DNA of 38,050 nucleotides, taken from contig CAIVDM010000234.1 in the NCBI GenBank assembly GCA_903904735.1, forward strand, positions 1 through 38,050. The letters run 5' to 3'. The notes under the pieces are model-generated. The model saw nothing but the letters and a program-made list of their open reading frames with translations, did no database searches and was not told where the DNA came from. Positions 8,801 through 16,812 of this stretch are shown piece by piece. The DNA comes from an uncultured delta proteobacterium. GTDB lineage: Bacteria; Bdellovibrionota_C; UBA2361; OMII01. The first letter of the stretch is position 1. Every line of letters begins with the position of its first letter. Both the position numbers and the translations under genes were made by a program.

Positions 8801-9164
8801 TGGAGTTCACTCTGAATGTTGACTCGCGCTCGCTAAACCCCCCGCGAGGGTCAAAGAAATCAAGTTCAGAAGCTCGCCAAAGCAACGCCACGGCGTGTGG
8901 GCACCACTGCTCTTGCATATCGCTAGGGGCGCAGCATGAGCATGTCGCTTCGATTTCGTGTGATGATAGGACTGCCAGGGTCACTGAGTGAGTCGAGTTC
9001 TCATCCTCCCGAACTACCCCTGTAATCTGATGACCGGAGCTGCTGCATTCAGCGACGAGATTTTGAGAGGCAAACCCGATACCTCGCTCGACTACCGAAA
9101 AAGGGGCCAGTCTTTTGAGGTGGCTGAGAATCTTGGATTTTACGGATGGTTGAGCGCCGATCAT
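5871..9164 (-). CDS. SNF2-family helicase-like ATPase with SWIM zinc finger
   Basis: A 1097-residue protein that should use ATP to move along or remodel protein-DNA complexes, as other bacterial SNF2/RapA-type proteins do. An N-terminal SWIM zinc finger is visible: C75-x-C77 then C88-P-H90. The middle third is long and weakly conserved. The C-terminal half is the SNF2 engine: LADEMGLGKT with the P-loop lysine at 653, YLVLDEAQNIKNP (DEAQ box, ~747), VALTGTPTENR, and then LLFSQFRGM, LISLKAGGAGLNL and RAHRIGQTK (~1027) with the arginine finger. The start at 9164 lacks a strong ribosome site. It is divergent from serA. No methylase, nuclease or phospholipase partner sits next to it, so there is no evidence of a defence cluster. 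Confidence 0.92.
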   Translation of the reverse strand: MIGAQPSVKSKILSHLKRLAPFSVVERGIGFASQNLVAECSSSGHQITGVVREDENSTHSVTLAVLSSHEIEATCSCCAPSDMQEQWCPHAVALLWRASELDFFDPRGGFSERESTFRVNSNSPVEIAQAVRELCKLEAERPAAEVAQAGGSFTPAVSVLLDLSSDRLGIKVAFDDQEQEPTIFEGFKLVSSRALDNILLQVLEDEGSWDETGRLWYINSSRGIELVLGLIEEYDTVLSVSNLLPVSVAHEPVGAKLVLTWQSSALDLRMRWCVPNGDSHVEVDRSQEVFGTGPFWTMVKNRIYRLSPQAARISSMFGSSNSLSIPRSQAGPVLEALHELGDGAIEALKVTNPELQPAVEITIPTPVLNLERRDVTSEHFTSHKQVELFGILDFEYPQPPATSNVVYLRNRSFESECSSLLFELGFAGLSDKGRYLISSDAALDFVHEKHERLNKPWKVRGLDSIRKGVKFAELSVAVSLSSSAKKGEFNDSNVKRSGSIDWFDCHVSVIQNNSNLPLSSVFKNSRYDSDRWTRLDSGAYARVPGGSIAQLKTILGMVDPNCRVSNTIKTQLSLAQAISLSRINDQGFSIALDKRLSALSAKLASFSQIKPLKATKGFHGKLRHYQEEGISWLNFLHEFELGGILADEMGLGKTVQALAFFQSLADSRGKKEVKRPVMIVAPTSVITNWSYEIKKFTPDASVLMLHGPGRKAHFDDIPKYDFVLTSYALLRLDRYELEKHELSYLVLDEAQNIKNPLATTTKAAKALRARRRVALTGTPTENRPMELWSIMDFLMPGYLGSYEFFRTNIERPILEGGTSVEVAQLLNSKTRPFILRRLKADVEKELPPKMESVLHVEMTPSQKHMYTQILNEVRPKVFEAISKKGIQGASISILAALLRLRQVCNHPNSIDAFSEVPGFDSGKFNLLKDLTLEALESGRKILLFSQFRGMLSIIRTWLDEIGTQYLYLDGATRNRQDLIDKFSQDESVRLFLISLKAGGAGLNLMAADTVIIYDPWWNPAVESQAVDRAHRIGQTKTVSVYRLVTEDSVEQKIMALKAKKSKLVDALINENGLSTVKLSKMDLESLFSPLPDGTNEE

Positions 9165-9340
9165 CTGAGCAGGGTAGCACAGAAATGGTGTTTATGGCAG
9201 GGGGCAACTCCGCCTAAAGGGGTCGTTTTTTAAGTCAGTCGGCGCATAGGAGGCCACCTTTGAAGTGAGGGGTCAACGTGGCGCTGTTTTAGTCAATTCG
9301 AAGACTTCCGTTTAGACGAGGGGCGCTATAGCATACGCGC

Positions 9341-10570
9341 ATGACTAAGCAGTATTCGTTCCCCCGTGAAAAGATGAAGATTCTCCTCCTTGAGGGTGTC
9401 CACCAAGCGTGTGTCGATAGGTTCGAGCATGCAGGCTACCACGCTGATTTGATGAAGCCGGCGATGAGCGAAGAGGAGTTGCTAGAGGTGATCTCTTCAG
9501 TACATATCCTTGGTATCCGCTCAAAAACTCAGGTGACGCCTCGCGTCCTTGAGCGGGCCAAGCACCTTTTGGCGATAGGCTGTTTCTGCATCGGCACCGA
9601 CCAGGTCGCGTTAGACGAGGCGGCGAAGCGAGGCGTCCCGGTTTTCAACGCTCCGTTTAGTAACACCCGCAGCGTCGCCGAGCTCGCGATCGCCGAGATC
9701 GTCATGCTGGCTCGCAGGGCGTCTCACAAGAGTCAGCTTTTACACCAAGGAGTCTGGGAGAAATCAGCGGAAGGCTGCTGTGAAGTGCGCAATAAAACCG
9801 TGGGTATCATAGGGTACGGACACATCGGACCTCAGGTCGGGTTGCTCGCTGAGGCGTTCGGTATGCGAGTGTACTTTTATGACATCGTAGGAAAGCTTCC
9901 GCTTGGAAACGCGACGCCAGTTTCAAGCTTGAAAGAGCTTTTGGAGCTCTCCGACTTCGTCACGCTTCATGTGCCTGATACCGCCGAGACTCGTAATCTG
10001 ATCGGAGCGGAGGAGTTGCGGTTGATGAAGCAGGGATCGTTTCTCCTCAATCTCAGCCGCGGAAGAGTGGTCGATCTTGACGCGGTCAGTGAGGCGCTGC
10101 GAACTAGAAAGCTAGCGGGCGCGGCGATCGACGTATTCCCTGAGGAACCAAAGTCAAATGACGAAGTCTTCCGATGCCCTTTAAGTGGTCTTGATAACGT
10201 GATCCTCACGCCACACATTGGGGGCAGCACGCTTGAGGCTCAACGCAACATCGGAATCGAGGTCGCTACGACTATGCTGAAGTACATAGAGACCGGCAGC
10301 ACCACGGGCTCGGTGAATTTTCCGCAGGTGGAGTTGCCGCTCGTGCGCGACACGCATCGCATCCTTAATATTCACAGGAACGTTCCGGGTGTTCTTAGCT
10401 CAATCAACTCTATTATCGCCGGAATGGGGGCGAATATCCGAGCGCAGTACTTGGAGACTCGCGCGGACGTGGGGTATCTGATAATCGATGTGGACAGCGA
10501 CATTTCCGAGGCGGTGAAAAACTCGATCGATGAACTCGACACGAGCATAAAAACCAGGGTGTTGTTTTAA
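9341..10570 (+). CDS. serA: D-3-phosphoglycerate dehydrogenase
   Basis: A 409-residue enzyme that oxidises 3-phosphoglycerate to phosphohydroxypyruvate with NAD, the first step of serine synthesis. It follows the E. coli SerA type almost word for word: LAIGCFCIGTDQV, VFNAPFSNTRSVAELAI, the NAD fold GIIGYGHIGPQVG (~155-167), LNLSRGRVVD, GAAIDVFPEEP and LTPHIGGSTLEAQ with the catalytic histidine. A C-terminal ACT domain (NVPGVLSSINSIIAG...) ends in VLF. That domain implies allosteric feedback by serine. The ATG at 9341 gives the right N-terminal length; no strong ribosome site is seen. It leads a plus-strand run into hemG after 30 bases. Confidence 0.95.
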   Translation: MTKQYSFPREKMKILLLEGVHQACVDRFEHAGYHADLMKPAMSEEELLEVISSVHILGIRSKTQVTPRVLERAKHLLAIGCFCIGTDQVALDEAAKRGVPVFNAPFSNTRSVAELAIAEIVMLARRASHKSQLLHQGVWEKSAEGCCEVRNKTVGIIGYGHIGPQVGLLAEAFGMRVYFYDIVGKLPLGNATPVSSLKELLELSDFVTLHVPDTAETRNLIGAEELRLMKQGSFLLNLSRGRVVDLDAVSEALRTRKLAGAAIDVFPEEPKSNDEVFRCPLSGLDNVILTPHIGGSTLEAQRNIGIEVATTMLKYIETGSTTGSVNFPQVELPLVRDTHRILNIHRNVPGVLSSINSIIAGMGANIRAQYLETRADVGYLIIDVDSDISEAVKNSIDELDTSIKTRVLF

Positions 10571-10600
10571 TTTTACCGCGACCCGCAGGGAAATAACCTC

Positions 10601-11941
10601 ATGACGGCAGCGATAATCGGCGGAGGAATAGCGGGTTTAACAGCGGCGTATGAGCTCGTGAAAGTCGGCGAGCGACCGTACATAATCGAGCCAGGCGCTA
10701 TAGGTGGCATGGTTCGTTCGACGCAGTTCGGGGGCTTCACTCTTGAGTCAGGGCCGAATGTGCTGGTTGAGAGACCAGAGATGGCGCGACTCTTCTCAGA
10801 GCTTGGTCTGAGCGGAGATGTGCGGTATCCGAGCGTTACTCCATACGGTCAATATGTCTGGTATGATGGTAAGCCCACGAAGGTGCCGGCGGGCGTCTTG
10901 GAACTCATGTCGTCACCCCTGTTTTCATGGGGCACGAAGCTGACGTTGCCGATTAAGGTGTTGTTGCCGAGATTGTTAAAGCGTGGCGCCCCCGATTGCT
11001 CGGTTGGCGAATTTTTTCAACCCCTGATAGGGGCGCACGCGGTCAAACACCTACTCGATCCCGTCTTGAAAGGCATATACGGTGGAGATGTCTACGACCT
11101 GAGTGCTCGCGCGATCTTCCCCGGCTTGTGGACGGCGTCCCAGGAAGGGCGCTCAATTGTTGGCTACATGCGTTCTCGTTCCGGTGGTCGAAAGCCGCCG
11201 ATAATGGTCCTTCAGGGTGGGATCCAAAAGCTCACGCAGGCGTTGTGGGCAAAAGTTTCTGGCCACGTGGAGCATGTGCCGCTCGCCGCGGAGCGAATTA
11301 TTCCGCTTGATGGTAAGCGTTATAAATTGAATCTTTCTCAGGGCAAGACCCTTGAAGTGGATGGATGCGTGGTGACCGCCGCGGGTAAGGAAGCTTCGCC
11401 TCTCGTGTTTCACCTTAGTGAGAACTTATCGGACCAGCTACTGAATATTCGCAGCGCGGGGCTCACCGTGGTGCACCTCGCTGTTTCCCGCGACGAGCCG
11501 CTCGTCAAGGACGCTTTCGGCGTGCTTTTTCCAGGTGGTATGCCGTGCGATTTTTTGGGCGTTATGTTTAACTCTCTCATCTTTCCGCACGTGGCGCCCA
11601 GGGACAAACACATCCTGACGGTCATGTTGGGAGGGGCGCAGGCGGGGGATCGTTTCTCGAGCGAGGAGACGCTTCGGTTAGAGTTGCCCACGCTTTTGTG
11701 TAATCTGTTTGGTGTACGTGCCGTGGAGTGGATTCAAATGTATCGATGGCCAGCGGCGATACCGCAATTGTCAGTCGGGCACCACCTGATTGTGAAAGCC
11801 ATGGACGCTTGTGAACATGAATTCCCGGGCGTCGTTTTCGCGGGAGTCGATCGAGGCGGAGTCGGGGTTTCGGAAAGAATTCGGATAGCGCGGGAAGCAG
11901 TCAAGCGGCTACGCAGAGCGCGGGTTGAAACAGTTGTGTAG
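10601..11941 (+). CDS. hemG: Protoporphyrinogen oxidase, FAD-dependent (HemG/HemY type)
   Basis: A 446-residue oxygen-dependent-type oxidase that converts protoporphyrinogen IX to protoporphyrin IX, the penultimate heme step. The Rossmann FAD motif AIIGGGIAGLTAAYEL sits at residues 4-19, followed by GGMVRS, ESGPNVL and the mid-protein PVLKGIYGGD typical of this family. The C-terminal FAD contact FAGVDRGGVGVSERI is present, though family members more often have GN or NS in place of DR. Length is normal. Its last base overlaps the GTG of hemH, so the two are translationally coupled. The following gene finishes the pathway, which supports the assignment over other amine-oxidase relatives. Confidence 0.9.
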   Translation: MTAAIIGGGIAGLTAAYELVKVGERPYIIEPGAIGGMVRSTQFGGFTLESGPNVLVERPEMARLFSELGLSGDVRYPSVTPYGQYVWYDGKPTKVPAGVLELMSSPLFSWGTKLTLPIKVLLPRLLKRGAPDCSVGEFFQPLIGAHAVKHLLDPVLKGIYGGDVYDLSARAIFPGLWTASQEGRSIVGYMRSRSGGRKPPIMVLQGGIQKLTQALWAKVSGHVEHVPLAAERIIPLDGKRYKLNLSQGKTLEVDGCVVTAAGKEASPLVFHLSENLSDQLLNIRSAGLTVVHLAVSRDEPLVKDAFGVLFPGGMPCDFLGVMFNSLIFPHVAPRDKHILTVMLGGAQAGDRFSSEETLRLELPTLLCNLFGVRAVEWIQMYRWPAAIPQLSVGHHLIVKAMDACEHEFPGVVFAGVDRGGVGVSERIRIAREAVKRLRRARVETVV

Positions 11942-13038
11942 TGTGGACGCAGTTCATGGATAAAAGACAGTGTACATTCGGATGTCGTGGTTCACGAGAT
12001 AAGGTTGGTATTCTGATAGCGCAGCTAGGGACCCCAGACGCTCCAACCGCAGGTGCCCTAAGACGTTATTTGCGTCAGTTTCTATCAGACCGACGAGTGA
12101 TTGAGGTGAACAGGGTGCTGTGGTGGTTCCTCCTCAATTGCGTCATTCTCGTCACGCGCCCGAGGCGTTCAGCGCGCCTCTACAAACGGGTCTGGACGGA
12201 CGAGGGCTCACCTCTTTTAAGTATCACGAAAAAACAAGCGCAGGGTGTCCTCGAACGCCTGCGTAAGGAGTACGATAACGTTGAGGTTGAGTTTGGGATG
12301 CGTTATGGATCCCCGAGTTTGGAGAAGGCCGTCGACGCGCTAATCGCCAAGGGATGCTCCAAGATCCTGCTTTTCCCAATGTATCCGCAATACGCCGCCG
12401 CGACTACGGCGTCGACCTATGACGCGGTTTTTCCTCACTTGCTCAAGAATCGCTGGGTGCCGACGCTAAAGGTCGCCGAGCCGTATTACGCGCATCCTCA
12501 ATACGTGAAGGCGCAAGCGCACATCATCAATGAGCATTTGGCGTCGCTCGACTGGAAGCCTGAGCGGCTGGTCCTGTCGTATCATGGGGTGCCTCTGAAG
12601 TACGTTACGAAGGGAGACCCGTATTGTTGTCAGTGTGTGGAGACAACCGCCGCGGTAAAGCCGCTTGTTAGCCTGGAACCATCCTCGATCATCCACACCT
12701 TTCAGTCGCGATTTGGTCGTGAGCCTTGGCTGACGCCCTACACTGACGAGACGTTCGAGGAGCTCGGTGAGCATGGTGTGAAGGATATCGTGGTGGCCGC
12801 CCCGGGATTCACGGCGGATTGCCTTGAGACGATCGATGAGCTCGGGACGGAGGGGCTTGAGCAGTTTCATGAGGCGGGTGGCGGACGATACTCTGTTGTC
12901 CCATGCTTGAATTATAATCCCGTGTGGCTAGACGCGATGGCGGCTATCATCCGCGAGGAGCTCGGTGGTTGGTTAGTGGGAGAGGCTCGATCGGCGCGAG
13001 ATTGCTCGATCACATGTCCAGTAAAGAAGGTCGCGTAA
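11941..13038 (+). CDS. hemH: Ferrochelatase
   Basis: A 365-residue enzyme that inserts ferrous iron into protoporphyrin IX to make heme. Landmarks: GILIAQLGTPDAPT near the N-terminus, FGMRYGSPSLE, LLFPMYPQYAAATTAS, the active-site histidine in LVLSYHGVPLKY, GDPYCCQC, SRFGREPWLTPYTD and the active-site glutamate in PGFTADCLETIDELG. The annotated start is a GTG overlapping the hemG stop by one base; an ATG five codons in (11956) is also possible. Cysteines in the CCQC stretch and near the C-terminus (DCSITCP) could ligate an iron-sulfur cluster, as in some ferrochelatases, but spacing alone does not prove it. Confidence 0.94.
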   Translation: MWTQFMDKRQCTFGCRGSRDKVGILIAQLGTPDAPTAGALRRYLRQFLSDRRVIEVNRVLWWFLLNCVILVTRPRRSARLYKRVWTDEGSPLLSITKKQAQGVLERLRKEYDNVEVEFGMRYGSPSLEKAVDALIAKGCSKILLFPMYPQYAAATTASTYDAVFPHLLKNRWVPTLKVAEPYYAHPQYVKAQAHIINEHLASLDWKPERLVLSYHGVPLKYVTKGDPYCCQCVETTAAVKPLVSLEPSSIIHTFQSRFGREPWLTPYTDETFEELGEHGVKDIVVAAPGFTADCLETIDELGTEGLEQFHEAGGGRYSVVPCLNYNPVWLDAMAAIIREELGGWLVGEARSARDCSITCPVKKVA

Positions 13039-13052
13039 CGGAGAGCCTAGTC

Positions 13053-14057
13053 ATGAAGAAGTTCATCCAGATTTTAGTGGGGTGTGGTGTCAGCGCCTCG
13101 ATGCTCTACATAGCGTTTAGAGACGTCGATGGAGCGCAACTCAAAGAGAGTTTTCTCCAGATTCGCCTCTGGCCAATCCTGCCGTTCGTGGCATTGTTCC
13201 TAGCACACTTCTATTTTCGGTCCTTGCGCTGGAGGTTCCTTCTGCCTGAGACGCGAGGAGAGAGTCCTTCGCTACGGAAGCTCTTCGATTCGATTATCCT
13301 AGGAAACCTCGCGTCGTTTTTGTTACCATTCCGGTTAGGTGAGTTTATTCGGCCACTCGTATTGTGCCGATGGACTGAGTACAGTTTCGCCTCGGCGTTC
13401 ATCTCCGTTATTATGGAGCGTTTCTTTGATCTGTCAGCTGTGCTGATCTCGTTTTTCGTGCTGGTGCAGTTACTGCCTGATCTTCCAGCGTGGTTGCACC
13501 TCGCGGCGTACTCTCTCGGTAGTATGGCGATTGCCCTTCTTGTATTTCTAATTGGCGGCTGTTTGGCGCCGACCGTTATTAGTAGACTCGTTGGTGCCTG
13601 CGCGTCGATTCTGCCTCCAGCGATTGAGAAGTTTATTGTTAATTTTACGAATGACCTGCTGAAGGGCGCGGCGGTTGTAAAGACCCCCAAGCGACTAGCG
13701 GCGGTGATCTGCCTCACGGCCGGCGTGTGGGTGACCACATACCTTCAATTTTACGCGCTATTGTTCATATTTGACTTCGATCACTCCGCGTTGCTTGCTG
13801 TGACACTCGGCGTGTTCGTGGCTCTCGCGGTGGCATTGCCATCCGCGCCTGGCTTTGTGGGGGTGTTTCAGGTCGGTTGTGTGGCGGCTACAAGTCTGTT
13901 CGCCTATCCATTAGCGGCGGCTCAAGTATATTCACTTGTCGTGCATGCGTTGACCTTTATCCTGTTAATCATAATCGGTTTTTGGCTTTTAAGCGTTCAT
14001 AACCTAAATCTTTTCGAGCTAAAGAGAGCCGCGGAAGAGGGGCAACAACCATCGTGA
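13053..14057 (+). CDS. Flippase-like / lysylphosphatidylglycerol synthase TM region family protein
   Basis: A 334-residue polytopic membrane protein of the UPF0104/AglD/LPG-synthase-TM family. It has about eight hydrophobic segments, with LRWRFLLP, LGNLASFLLPFRLGEFIRP and MERFFDL in the first half and ALPSAPGFVGVFQVG in the second, all hallmarks of the family. It carries no C-terminal aminoacyl-transferase domain, so lipid lysinylation is unlikely. Lipid or polyprenyl transport is a guess from relatives. The start at 13053 is chosen for GGAGAG seven bases upstream; longer frames would run inside hemH. It follows hemH by 14 bases and ends the serA-hemG-hemH run, without obvious metabolic link to heme. 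Confidence 0.82.
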   Translation: MKKFIQILVGCGVSASMLYIAFRDVDGAQLKESFLQIRLWPILPFVALFLAHFYFRSLRWRFLLPETRGESPSLRKLFDSIILGNLASFLLPFRLGEFIRPLVLCRWTEYSFASAFISVIMERFFDLSAVLISFFVLVQLLPDLPAWLHLAAYSLGSMAIALLVFLIGGCLAPTVISRLVGACASILPPAIEKFIVNFTNDLLKGAAVVKTPKRLAAVICLTAGVWVTTYLQFYALLFIFDFDHSALLAVTLGVFVALAVALPSAPGFVGVFQVGCVAATSLFAYPLAAAQVYSLVVHALTFILLIIIGFWLLSVHNLNLFELKRAAEEGQQPS

Positions 14058-14076
14058 GACAGGCCCTTAGCGGACC

Positions 14077-14149
14077 GCGGAGCTTCCAGCTCCGCTAAAC
14101 AGTTCGGCTTGTCTGCGATGCCAAGGGAAAGCGGAGCTAGAAGCTCCGC
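14077..14149. repeat. Twin identical-arm hairpins between convergent genes
   Basis: Two stem-loops share the same eight-base arms GCGGAGCT and AGCTCCGC, with three-base loops TCC (14077-14095) and AGA (14131-14149), 35 bases apart. They fill the gap between the flippase-like gene and the metallophosphoesterase gene. They may act as a two-way terminator or be a copy of a palindromic intergenic repeat. No second copy was found in this window. Confidence 0.6.
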
Positions 14150-14168
14150 GCTCCATGACTGCGGAAGC

Positions 14169-15311
14169 TCACTTAACGACCGTGGAATAGATCCGCCGTG
14201 AATTGATTGGCAGCGCTGAGTCATCCGGCCGCACTCCTACGACATCTAATTGCCAGTCTCTATCAGTGCCACGATGTAATACCATAAACCCCAGGGATGC
14301 CTTGGCGAACTCGGCGGTCTTTGGTTGTTTCGCGGGGTATACGGTTGATCCACCACCGGACACGACATACGTGCGACAACCACCCTCGTCGCGATGAACC
14401 TGCATGGAGTGATTGTGACCACTGGCGCAGATCAGCGGCCGATGCTTGGCGAGTACGGCACTCAGTTTCTCTTTCATCGAAACATACGTAGGGCAATCCG
14501 AACTATAGGGACATTTGCTGTGCGCATGGTCCGAGTTAGTGGGTAGAAGCGGATGGTGAAGTATAACGAGGGTTTCCACTCCCGATGGAGTATCGGTAAG
14601 CATCGAGTCAAGCGCGGTCACTATATCATTCTCAGAGAATACCTCGCATCCGTGCTCGCTTCTCGTCGGTTTAGCGTGATCGTGTAGCCACCAACTCGAA
14701 TCAAGCGCGATCACCTGTAGGCCGGGAAAGAGTCGAATCTTTGTCGGTCCTGGGCACCCGTTCGCTGGCGCCAGGTGCCCAGTCCCTAGCGTCGCTTCGA
14801 TTAACGCTGTCTCTCGCTTTATCGCGTTCCATCCCTCCGCGGAGTGATTCTCCCAATCATGATTCCCAGGAGTGAAGAAGATCTGGTTCGTTAGCGCGCG
14901 AAATGGATCTATCTGTTTCATCAGATTAGCGTGGGCTAGCCGCCATTCAGGCGTGTCAATGGAGGCGGGCAGGCCGACGGGATAGATATTGTCGCCTAAG
15001 TATATAAGTGCTGGAGGTGACGTTGTTCCTCGTACCGCCCGTTCCAGGGCATTCGAGACTCCTTGGGTTATCGCGCCCGCGTCCCCGACAAGAAATACCG
15101 TCTCTGATGAATTCGGGAGCCCCGTGAAATAATCACCCTCAATATTAAGTGTCTTGTAGACACTCTGTATTGCCGACGTGATGTGCGCGCGAAGGGGAGT
15201 GATCCAGGCTATATAAGCTGATATCGCGATGGCGGACGCCACGCGAAAGAGGATTAGCCCCGGTGAACGGGACCGTGATGGCTCGAAAGAGGTTTGTTTG
15301 AGGCGCGTCAT
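14169..15311 (-). CDS. Membrane-anchored calcineurin-like metallophosphoesterase
   Basis: A 380-residue protein with an N-terminal hydrophobic anchor (residues ~18-37, LILFRVASAIAISAYIAWI) and a metallophosphatase domain. All the metal-binding blocks of the family are present in order: VFLVGDAG, YLGDNIYP, FTPGNHDW, VILHHPLLP and SGHNHSMQ. The catalytic part should lie outside the cytosolic membrane, resembling purple-acid-phosphatase-like enzymes. Cysteine pairs around SKCPYSSDC and CRTY could form disulfides there. The substrate cannot be deduced. An ATG at 15311 is preferred to a GTG at 15329; neither has a good ribosome site. It is 57 bases behind an unknown gene on the same strand. Confidence 0.85.
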   Translation of the reverse strand: MTRLKQTSFEPSRSRSPGLILFRVASAIAISAYIAWITPLRAHITSAIQSVYKTLNIEGDYFTGLPNSSETVFLVGDAGAITQGVSNALERAVRGTTSPPALIYLGDNIYPVGLPASIDTPEWRLAHANLMKQIDPFRALTNQIFFTPGNHDWENHSAEGWNAIKRETALIEATLGTGHLAPANGCPGPTKIRLFPGLQVIALDSSWWLHDHAKPTRSEHGCEVFSENDIVTALDSMLTDTPSGVETLVILHHPLLPTNSDHAHSKCPYSSDCPTYVSMKEKLSAVLAKHRPLICASGHNHSMQVHRDEGGCRTYVVSGGGSTVYPAKQPKTAEFAKASLGFMVLHRGTDRDWQLDVVGVRPDDSALPINSRRIYSTVVK

Positions 15312-15368
15312 ACAAAGCGCATGGTACACCGAGGGGGTTGTAGTCTTAAAGAGAGGAGCCTGCTCGGG

Positions 15369-16124
15369 TTACAAATCGTCGAATTGGTGGGTCGTCATCG
15401 CGATATGTGTGGACTGGGTCGTACAGCGAGGGAAGCCACACACGGCGGCGATGTGCTGGACAGTAACACGTAGGATTCTCCATGCGTCATCACGACTAGG
15501 GGAGGCGAACGCGGCTCTGATAGCTGTGTCCGATTCGGGATGGCTAATTTGCCCAGTCGCTCGCGCGATCTCGATGGCTTGAATAAGACCAGTAAAGGGA
15601 CTTTTGCTCGATTCTCTTATCGAGAAGGTTTGGTCTAGCATCTCCTCGAATCGCTTGCCTGTATCCGCGACCTCATTACGAAGTGAAGTCGATGAACTCT
15701 TTACGCAGCTCAGGTGGATCCACGCGATTTCATACCGCAGTAGTGAATCATCGAGTGAGAGTGGGCGCGCGAGGGGATCGAGGGGAATCGAGGGAAGTCG
15801 CCATCCATGTAAGATTCGGGGGAGCTGCTCCAATTGGCGTATCCCTTCAGGAGTAAAGTTGACGGCCTCTAAGAGTCTCGTCTCGGCACGTATCGGCGAG
15901 AGGAGCGTCTCAGTCAGCGCGCGAACCGCGCCGAGAGCGTGAGAGAGCGCTTCCTGTTCGACGATCTGAGGGGTGCTGCCTGAAGCTGCCGCGGACGGTG
16001 AAAATTCGCCAGAGGTCGGGATACACGACAAGCGCGGACTCGACCCCAAGGAGGGAGTGAGCACTGATAGCGCTGACGTGTCTGGCGCGGCGTGTACAAG
16101 TGCCGCAGGTTCTGGCTGAGTCAT
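15369..16124 (-). CDS. Hypothetical protein
   Basis: A 251-residue protein I do not recognise. The first ~55 residues are rich in Ser, Pro and Ala and look disordered. The rest is mostly helical by eye (EQEALSHALGAVRALTETLL, RYEIAWIHL, SSTSLRNEVADTGKRFEEML). No signal peptide or membrane span is seen. A GC-rich hairpin (16142-16157) lies just ahead of the start. It is upstream of and in line with the metallophosphoesterase gene, 57 bases away, so they may share a transcript. The frame is long and its antisense frames are shorter, which supports coding. Confidence 0.6.
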   Translation of the reverse strand: MTQPEPAALVHAAPDTSALSVLTPSLGSSPRLSCIPTSGEFSPSAAASGSTPQIVEQEALSHALGAVRALTETLLSPIRAETRLLEAVNFTPEGIRQLEQLPRILHGWRLPSIPLDPLARPLSLDDSLLRYEIAWIHLSCVKSSSTSLRNEVADTGKRFEEMLDQTFSIRESSKSPFTGLIQAIEIARATGQISHPESDTAIRAAFASPSRDDAWRILRVTVQHIAAVCGFPRCTTQSTHIAMTTHQFDDL

Positions 16125-16141
16125 TGAAGTTTTCGCTTTCC

Positions 16142-16157
16142 CCCGCCCAAAGGCGGG
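16142..16157. promoter_or_regulatory. GC-rich stem-loop in divergent intergenic region
   Basis: CCCGCC and GGCGGG pair perfectly around CAAA. It lies 17 bases ahead of the minus-strand hypothetical gene and 220 bases ahead of the pterin operon. No T-run follows on either strand. It may be a leader hairpin or an operator. Confidence 0.3.
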
Positions 16158-16380
16158 TGGTAACGGAAGTCGTGATAATAGAACAACGCCCCGTTTTCGT
16201 CCAATGTTTGGAGGATACGAGACTTATTTCTCTGGTTATGGCTAACAGCCTCAGCATCGCCGCGGCTCAGGATGGCATCTAACTCTTTGGAGATACATCA
16301 TATTCCACTTCGTTAGGGACAGTTTGGGGGAGTAATTATCCTTGCGCACTACTCTCGAACGGGGAGAACATTACAGTGTC

Positions 16381-16812
16381 ATGGCAAGATTAACCCTCTC
16401 GGTTTTGTTCGAATTTTCCGCAAGTCACCGCCTCTATCGGGCTGACTTGTCTGACGCTGAGAATTCCAATCTTTTCGGCAAGTGCGCGAACAAGAATGGG
16501 CATGGGCACAACTATGTCCTTGAGGTCAGGGTCGGCGGCGATATCGATCCTTACACTGGGATGATCCTCGATGCCTCAGTGCTTAAAGAGCTCGTCGAAT
16601 CGCGTGTGATTAACGATGTCGATCACAAGGATCTCAATCGAGATACTCCATGGTTAGAGGGGTATATGCCGACGACTGAGGTTTTGGCGCGAGCGATCTT
16701 TGACCGAATCGCGGAAGCTGTGTCGACACGCGTGCCCAACGCGTATCTCGATTCTATTACCTTGCGTGAGACTCGTAGAATCTCCGTAACAGTAAATCGG
16801 AGTGCCCCGTGA
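16381..16812 (+). CDS. 6-pyruvoyl-tetrahydropterin synthase, type I (BH4-type)
   Basis: A 143-residue zinc enzyme that turns dihydroneopterin triphosphate into 6-pyruvoyl-tetrahydropterin. Zinc ligands are His16 (SASHRL), His41 and His43 (GHGHNY). The catalytic cysteine is Cys35 in GKCANKNGHGHNY. The spacing C-x5-HGH matches the animal BH4-pathway type, not the shorter C-x3-HGH of QueD. Asp81-His82 (VDHKDLN) complete the catalytic set, and Glu130 (LRETRR) is the expected pterin anchor. Start: ATG 16381 gives the usual family N-terminus, with GGGGAG 14 bases upstream; a TTG at 16342 is a less likely start. Its stop overlaps the next gene by four bases. The neighbours support a BH4 role. Confidence 0.88.
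   Translation: MARLTLSVLFEFSASHRLYRADLSDAENSNLFGKCANKNGHGHNYVLEVRVGGDIDPYTGMILDASVLKELVESRVINDVDHKDLNRDTPWLEGYMPTTEVLARAIFDRIAEAVSTRVPNAYLDSITLRETRRISVTVNRSAP

Noticed and set aside
5871..9164. SNF2 helicase as part of a DISARM-type or other defence system
   Set aside because: No methylase, nuclease or phospholipase gene lies beside it; neighbours are IHF-like and serA.
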